Assembly (NCBI GenBank): GCA_003525885.1
Contig: DQIG01000241.1
Span: forward strand, 2,640 to 12,426
Direction: 5' to 3'
Length of the DNA stretch: 9,787 bases
DNA from: Stenotrophomonas sp.
GTDB lineage: Bacteria; Pseudomonadota; Gammaproteobacteria; Xanthomonadales; Xanthomonadaceae
A program made the position numbers and the translations under genes. This document shows positions 6,181 through 9,787 of this stretch, piece by piece (position 1 is the stretch's first letter; every line of letters starts with the position of its first letter). The notes beneath the pieces are model-generated. The model worked only from the letters and a program-made list of their open reading frames with translations. It was not told the origin of the DNA and did not search any database.

Positions 6181-7347
6181 TCAGAGTTCGGCATCGGCGG
6201 TGTAGTGGCCTGCCAGGAGAACAGAGCCGCTTGCCAGGAAGCCTGCACCGCCTACGTCCGCCATGAACGCCTGGCTCGTTGCCATGACTACATTGGTCAG
6301 GGTTCCCGCGCGCCACGCTCCGCCAGCGGCGTCGTAGTACCTCCAGAAGCTCGGCGATCCGATGTCACCACCTTCCCCGCCTGCGTGAAACTGCAGCTGC
6401 GGCGTGCTGCGCATCGTGCCTTTGAACTCTGCAACAACACGGCAGGTGCCACTGTTGAAGGCCACTGCGTTCCGGTGGACGGCCGAGCTGCTCCTGCTGT
6501 TGGGAGCCTCTGCGACAGGGAAAGACTTCTGGTAATAGCGCTGGCACAGCGCAAGTTCGTGGGCCGGTGACCTCCACTCGAAGCGGGTCGCCCGTGCGCC
6601 GGCTTCCCACTGCATTTCACCGAAGTACAACTGACCTGCCTGCGCGCCAAGCCCTCCTGTGCGCGCATTGAAGTCGCTGCCTGCCGAAAGCCATACCGCA
6701 CAGATGACCGAATCATCGCCGCTGCCGAGCGTCTTGCCGTAGATGGAAGGAAGACTGACGGTCTTGCTGATCCGGTTCAGGCCCTGTGCGAGCGTGAATA
6801 CTTCCGGCTGGATCGCCGTGACAGTGGGGCTTCCGCCTGTTCCGAAGCGCTGCAGGAACTCGACTGCGATCTTTCTGCCTGCGGTGCCTGCGTTGTAGAC
6901 CAGGAAGGACAGCGTGCTCTCCGATGCGGCAAAGGTCCGCACGCTTTCCACACGCTGCTCGAACAGGAAATGGTGTCCGGCGGCGTTGTGGTTCCCGTTG
7001 CAGTTGGCGGCCAACGTAAACAGGCTTCTCGGGAAGTTCGAATCGCCCGGGGCAACGGGTGATTTGAATATGCCTGCTCCATCCATCCCTCCCTGCTGTG
7101 CAAAGAATCTGTCTGCACAGTAGGCAGCGGCAGCGGTGAAGTTGTCCCCACGCTGCCAGAGGTCGAAATTCCCATTGATCAGACGATTCCTTCCCGAGAT
7201 AGAGTGTGCGATGGCACCAGGGATTCCCTCCAGCGCCAACGCAACCTCCTGAAAGTTCTGGTTGATCTTGGTGAAGGCCGGCCTCTGTGTCTCGCCGCGT
7301 TTTCCGTTGGGCTGGATGGTATCCAGGTCGATCCGTTGAAGATCCAT
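6181..7347 (-). CDS. Tail fibre/receptor-binding-type protein, paralog A (first of the array)
   Basis: 388 residues, the longest and most divergent copy. Its start reads MDLQRIDLDTIQPNGKRGET where the others have M.RKIIDLD; RPAFTKINQNFQEV follows at residues 22-35. Then GRNRLINGNFDLWQRG at 52-67, YCADRFF at 76-82, variable region 83-130, GRKIAVEFLQRFGTGGSP at 157-174, LPSIYGKTLGSG at 199-210, EMQWEAGARATRFEWRSP at 244-261, LCQRYYQKSF at 267-276, and a glycine-rich C-terminal domain (HAGGEGGDIG at 321-330, FMADVGGAGF at 361-370) ending in HYTADAEL. The distal domain differs from B, C and E and from D. The gene begins seven bases after the gpM stop; its ribosome site is weak (only AGG-type matches), so translation may depend on coupling to gpM. 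The frame is open upstream to 7569 inside gpM, but that part is overlap. Being next to gpM and most divergent, it may be the oldest member; this is inference. Confidence 0.85.
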   Translation of the reverse strand: MDLQRIDLDTIQPNGKRGETQRPAFTKINQNFQEVALALEGIPGAIAHSISGRNRLINGNFDLWQRGDNFTAAAAYCADRFFAQQGGMDGAGIFKSPVAPGDSNFPRSLFTLAANCNGNHNAAGHHFLFEQRVESVRTFAASESTLSFLVYNAGTAGRKIAVEFLQRFGTGGSPTVTAIQPEVFTLAQGLNRISKTVSLPSIYGKTLGSGDDSVICAVWLSAGSDFNARTGGLGAQAGQLYFGEMQWEAGARATRFEWRSPAHELALCQRYYQKSFPVAEAPNSRSSSAVHRNAVAFNSGTCRVVAEFKGTMRSTPQLQFHAGGEGGDIGSPSFWRYYDAAGGAWRAGTLTNVVMATSQAFMADVGGAGFLASGSVLLAGHYTADAEL

Positions 7348-7354
7348 GGGATGC

Positions 7355-7684
7355 CTACGCCTGGAAGGTCTGCTCGAACGTGGCAGTGATGGTCGACACC
7401 TGCCCGCCCAGATGGCTGTCGGTATAGGAATCACAGGTGTACAGCCCCTGCCCCAGTGGCCCCTTCCACAGGAAGCTGCGACCGGCATGACCATCGAGGA
7501 AGGCGACGATCTCGCTGATCGTTCTGCGGTTACCAACGAACTGCAGCTGGTAACTACGCGAAGTGGCATTCAGGCCATCGGCAGCGGCCTGCGCATAGCC
7601 ATCACCGAATTTCGCACGCTTGACGGCGGCGGTGGTGGTCCCGGTGCTCTGGCTGGTGGCAGCCCAGGTAAAGGTATCGGTCAT
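7355..7684 (-). CDS. Phage minor tail protein M (lambda gpM-like)
   Basis: A 109-residue protein of the phage minor tail family (lambda gpM, Phage_min_tail), a tail-tip component assembled around the tape measure protein. Supporting sequence: VKRAKFGDGYAQAAADGLN at residues 21-39, with the family's FGDGY core; a central hydrophobic part; FLWKGPLGQGLYTCDSY at 71-87; and an ending TITATFEQTF that matches the family's closing strand. Length agrees with the family. It overlaps the tape measure stop by ATGA, with AGGAG at 7694-7698 nine bases before the ATG, the expected H-to-M junction. In lambda the next gene is L; here a fibre paralog starts seven bases after its TAG stop and L appears only after about 6.7 kb. 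Confidence 0.9.
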   Translation of the reverse strand: MTDTFTWAATSQSTGTTTAAVKRAKFGDGYAQAAADGLNATSRSYQLQFVGNRRTISEIVAFLDGHAGRSFLWKGPLGQGLYTCDSYTDSHLGGQVSTITATFEQTFQA

Positions 7685-9786
7685 TGCATGGCACTCCTGC
7701 TGAGCACGCCGCCGGCCTTCATGTCACGGCTCTGCAGTTCGCGGTACTTGCGTTCCACGAACTGGCCGATCTCGTTGCCGAACTGTTGCAGCATGCTTTC
7801 GTTGGTGGTGACTTCCTTTCCACCGTTGTTGTCGATGCGGATGCTTACACCCACCCCACCGCCACCGCCGCCACCATGCGCGGACACACCCAGGCGGCCG
7901 TCCGGTCCGCGCTGCAGCGGCATGATCGCTTCCGGTCCCGCTTCACCGAACACGCCAGCACCCTTGGCAAAAGCGAACAGTTGCGGGGTGTTGTAGACGC
8001 CACCGGAGTAGGCAGACAGGCTGGGCGATGCATAGACACCGCCAAGCGCATTGGGCGTCATGTTGCCGCTGGTCAGCCAGCTGGTGTTGTTGCCGAAGCC
8101 GGCGGCGAACCCCGTCGAGGGAGCTGCGCTGGCCCCCCCGCCCATGCTTCCCGCAAAGGCACCTACCACACTGTTGATGATGCCCATCAGGGCCTGCTGC
8201 GCTGCGATTCGTGCCAGGTCTGCGATGATCGAGTCGGCCAGGTCGCTGAAGTTGAGCTTGCCGGTAAGAACGAACTTGGTCAGCGCATCTTCAGCGCCTT
8301 TGAATGCCTTGCTGAACAGCTCCTGGGTCATGCCCGCCGTATTGGCGGCAGAGTCGCGATAGTCATCAAAGGCACTGCTCGCGCCATTGCGCCAATCGCC
8401 CATCTTCTCCATCCGACGGCCCTGATGGTCCTGCTCATCCTTCAAGCGTCGATCCCGGCTTGAACGCAGCGCATTCGACTGGTCACGGAAGCTCTGACTG
8501 CCTTCGGGCGCGCCGCTATCACGCAGTGCCTTCATCGCTTGATCGTACTCACGCTGGATGGCATTGACGCGGGCGAGCCGCGCAGTTGCTTCCTTGCCGT
8601 GACCGAACCCCAGGAGTTCCTGCTCATTTGCATTGCGACGCGCTTCTTCCGCGTCTCCCAGCGATCTGTTGAGCCTCTCCAGTTGGGCGGCAGCCGCAAT
8701 CTCTTCCTTCTTCTGCGCAAGTGCCTGATCGCTGACCTCGAGGCTTGCACGCGCCGTTTTCAGGCGCATCGCAGCAGCCGTGTCGCCTCTCTCCTCCGCA
8801 TTCTTGAGCGCGATCGCGGCTTCCTCAAGAAGGCGCGTGCTTGCGGTCTTCTTGTCAATCCCCAACCGCTGGATATCGTTCTGGTCGATCTGCTTCTGGA
8901 TACGCTCGAACAAGGTAGGTTCGGCCGGCACAGAAGGGAGACGTGGAACTGCGGCAAGGGACGGGCCGTGCGCGGGTGGGTCTGCCGATGGTGGGCTGGC
9001 AGGCAACGTCGCTTCGATCAGGATCGGCTTTATGTTCCGCTGTACTGCGTGCAGCGCTTCCTTGGCCTCTTCCAGCTCTTTCTTGGCGCGAGCATATTCG
9101 GCAAGGCTGTAGCTTGAGCCCGTGGTCCCGCCCAGGGTGGTGTTGCCCCAGCGGCGCAGGTTGGTTTCGGCATCTGCGATGTTCTTGCGCAGATCGTCGC
9201 CGCTATCTGCCCGGAACGGCTCCTTCACCATGTCCCACAGCTCGGAGAAGACGGTCTTCGCCTTGCGCCACGCGCTTTCCATCAATGTGGCGCTTTGGAT
9301 GACCTTGGGTGCCACCTCTCCGATCTTGCCTGCATACGCCTGCATCAGCAGGGCCGAAGCGTCGGCCTGGTTTCCCTGTGCGATCAGCGATTGGATCTGC
9401 TTTCGCTGTGCGTCGGTGAGCACATCGGTCTGCTGCTCCAGCTCCCTGAGTGCTGCAACCGGGTCCTGCCTGATCTTGACGAACGATGCGATGACCTCTT
9501 CCGCGCTGCTGACACCTGCGTCCTGCCACTGCAGCGCGGCCTGCGCGACCATCCGCAGTTCGTCCCCGGCGAACTGACCTGTCATGGCGACCTGGTTCAG
9601 TGCTTCGGAGGCTTCACTCATGGTGATGCCGTCAATTCTGCTCATGGCCTGTGCATAGCCGGTCAGCTGCGGCACGTTGGCGTTCAGCCGATCGCCAACG
9701 ATCAGCAGTGATCGCTCGAAGGACGCGGCCTCGTCACTGGCGGAGTTCCAGGCGACGGCTACGCCACCTACGGCGGCAGCCAGTGC
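7681..9786 (-). CDS. Tail length tape measure protein (lambda gpH-like), 5' part cut by window edge
   Basis: C-terminal 701 residues of the protein that sets tail length, fills the tail tube and is ejected with DNA in phages. The frame is open to the right edge, beginning ALAAAVGGVAVAWNSASDEA, so the first methionine seen is internal. The first 180 or so residues (EASEALNQVAMTGQFAGDEL, GVSSAEEVIASFVKI, AWRKAKTVFSELWD) match the lambda tape measure domain TMP_2. Residues about 290-425 are highly charged and alanine-rich, with coiled-coil character (NAEERGDTAAAMRLKTA, QERL-type heptads). Residues about 462-540 (GDWRNGASSAFDDY, GAEDALTKFVLTG, FSDLADSIIADLARIAAQQA) are the lambda tape measure C-terminal domain, followed by a hydrophobic stretch IINSVVGAFAG. 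A glycine-rich tail (seven consecutive glycines near 7860) ends the protein after GEAGPEAIMPL, a common tape measure motif. It overlaps gpM by ATGA. Confidence 0.92.
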   Translation of the reverse strand, partial: ALAAAVGGVAVAWNSASDEAASFERSLLIVGDRLNANVPQLTGYAQAMSRIDGITMSEASEALNQVAMTGQFAGDELRMVAQAALQWQDAGVSSAEEVIASFVKIRQDPVAALRELEQQTDVLTDAQRKQIQSLIAQGNQADASALLMQAYAGKIGEVAPKVIQSATLMESAWRKAKTVFSELWDMVKEPFRADSGDDLRKNIADAETNLRRWGNTTLGGTTGSSYSLAEYARAKKELEEAKEALHAVQRNIKPILIEATLPASPPSADPPAHGPSLAAVPRLPSVPAEPTLFERIQKQIDQNDIQRLGIDKKTASTRLLEEAAIALKNAEERGDTAAAMRLKTARASLEVSDQALAQKKEEIAAAAQLERLNRSLGDAEEARRNANEQELLGFGHGKEATARLARVNAIQREYDQAMKALRDSGAPEGSQSFRDQSNALRSSRDRRLKDEQDHQGRRMEKMGDWRNGASSAFDDYRDSAANTAGMTQELFSKAFKGAEDALTKFVLTGKLNFSDLADSIIADLARIAAQQALMGIINSVVGAFAGSMGGGASAAPSTGFAAGFGNNTSWLTSGNMTPNALGGVYASPSLSAYSGGVYNTPQLFAFAKGAGVFGEAGPEAIMPLQRGPDGRLGVSAHGGGGGGGVGVSIRIDNNGGKEVTTNESMLQQFGNEIGQFVERKYRELQSRDMKAGGVLSRSAMQ

Positions 9787-9787
9787 T

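Larger units (their letters stand above)
2113..7347 (-). repeat. Five spaced direct repeats: conserved 105-bp gene starts of the fibre array
   Basis: The first 35 codons of each paralog form a repeat present at 7347-7243, 6063-5959, 4878-4774, 3647-3543 and 2217-2113, all in the same orientation. ACCAAGATCAA is identical in all five, and ATCGACCT(G/C)GAT also occurs in all. Third codon positions differ elsewhere, so these are diverged copies rather than recent duplicates. Weaker repeats recur at the GRN.LING.F..W codons and at the LCQRYY codons of each gene. The copies are 1.1 to 1.4 kb apart, one gene per unit. Confidence 0.8.

Noticed and set aside
1105..7347. Diversity-generating retroelement with variable repeats
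   Set aside because: No reverse transcriptase or template repeat is present, and differences among paralogs are not confined to adenine positions; the C-termini lack the lectin-type pattern of Mtd.
1105..7347. Invertible fibre segments (phase variation by inversion)
   Set aside because: All copies have the same orientation, and I saw no inverted repeats flanking the variable parts and no invertase gene.
7845..7890. Simple sequence repeat as a phase-variable tract
   Set aside because: The glycine codons are mixed GGT/GGC rather than a perfect repeat, and glycine-rich tails are common in tape measure proteins.
7346..7996. 216-codon plus-strand ORF with a proline run
   Set aside because: It lies opposite gpM and the tape measure end; the proline run is the complement of the glycine-rich tail.

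Overview
The window is one strand-consistent block of phage-type tail genes, all read on the minus strand (right to left). I infer a prophage or a phage-derived F-type (non-contractile) tailocin in a GC-rich gammaproteobacterium. A Xanthomonadales host such as Stenotrophomonas fits the high GC, the GC-rich third codon positions and the look of the small assembly-type protein, but this is an impression from sequence, not a search result. No integrase, capsid, lysis or host gene falls inside the window, so prophage and tailocin cannot be told apart here.

In transcription order the layout is: (1) 9786-7681, the C-terminal 701 residues of a lambda gpH-like tape measure protein, running off the right edge; (2) 7684-7355, a 109-residue lambda gpM-like minor tail protein whose start overlaps the tape measure stop by ATGA; (3) 7347-1105, five tandem paralogous tail-fibre or receptor-binding-type genes of 370-388 residues (called A to E here: 7347-6181, 6063-4912, 4878-3724, 3647-2511, 2217-1105), with a small unrecognised ORF (2507-2295) between D and E; (4) 1103-663, a 146-residue protein resembling tail fibre assembly chaperones; (5) 666-1, a lambda gpL-like minor tail protein with four C-terminal cysteines, running off the left edge.

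The backbone H-M-...-L follows the lambda order H-M-L-K-I-J, but about 6.7 kb (five fibre paralogs, the small ORF and the chaperone-like gene) sits between M and L, which are adjacent in lambda. This insertion is the most notable feature. The five paralogs align along their whole length. They share a nearly invariant N-terminal segment (IDLD..Q.NG.RGETQRPAFTKIN.NF), a GRN.LING.F..W motif, a central FGTGGSP-type strand, an LCQRYY motif and a C-terminal ADAE[L/I] ending. Two segments differ strongly between them, at roughly residues 75-135 and 280-375. The simplest reading is one tail carrying, or choosing among, several adhesins that share an attachment end and differ in binding surface.

Genes are tightly packed (ATGA overlaps or gaps of 1 to about 117 bp), so a single polycistronic transcript is likely. 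I saw no promoter or terminator, no tRNA, no CRISPR array, no insertion sequence, and no stretch over 300 bases without a gene.
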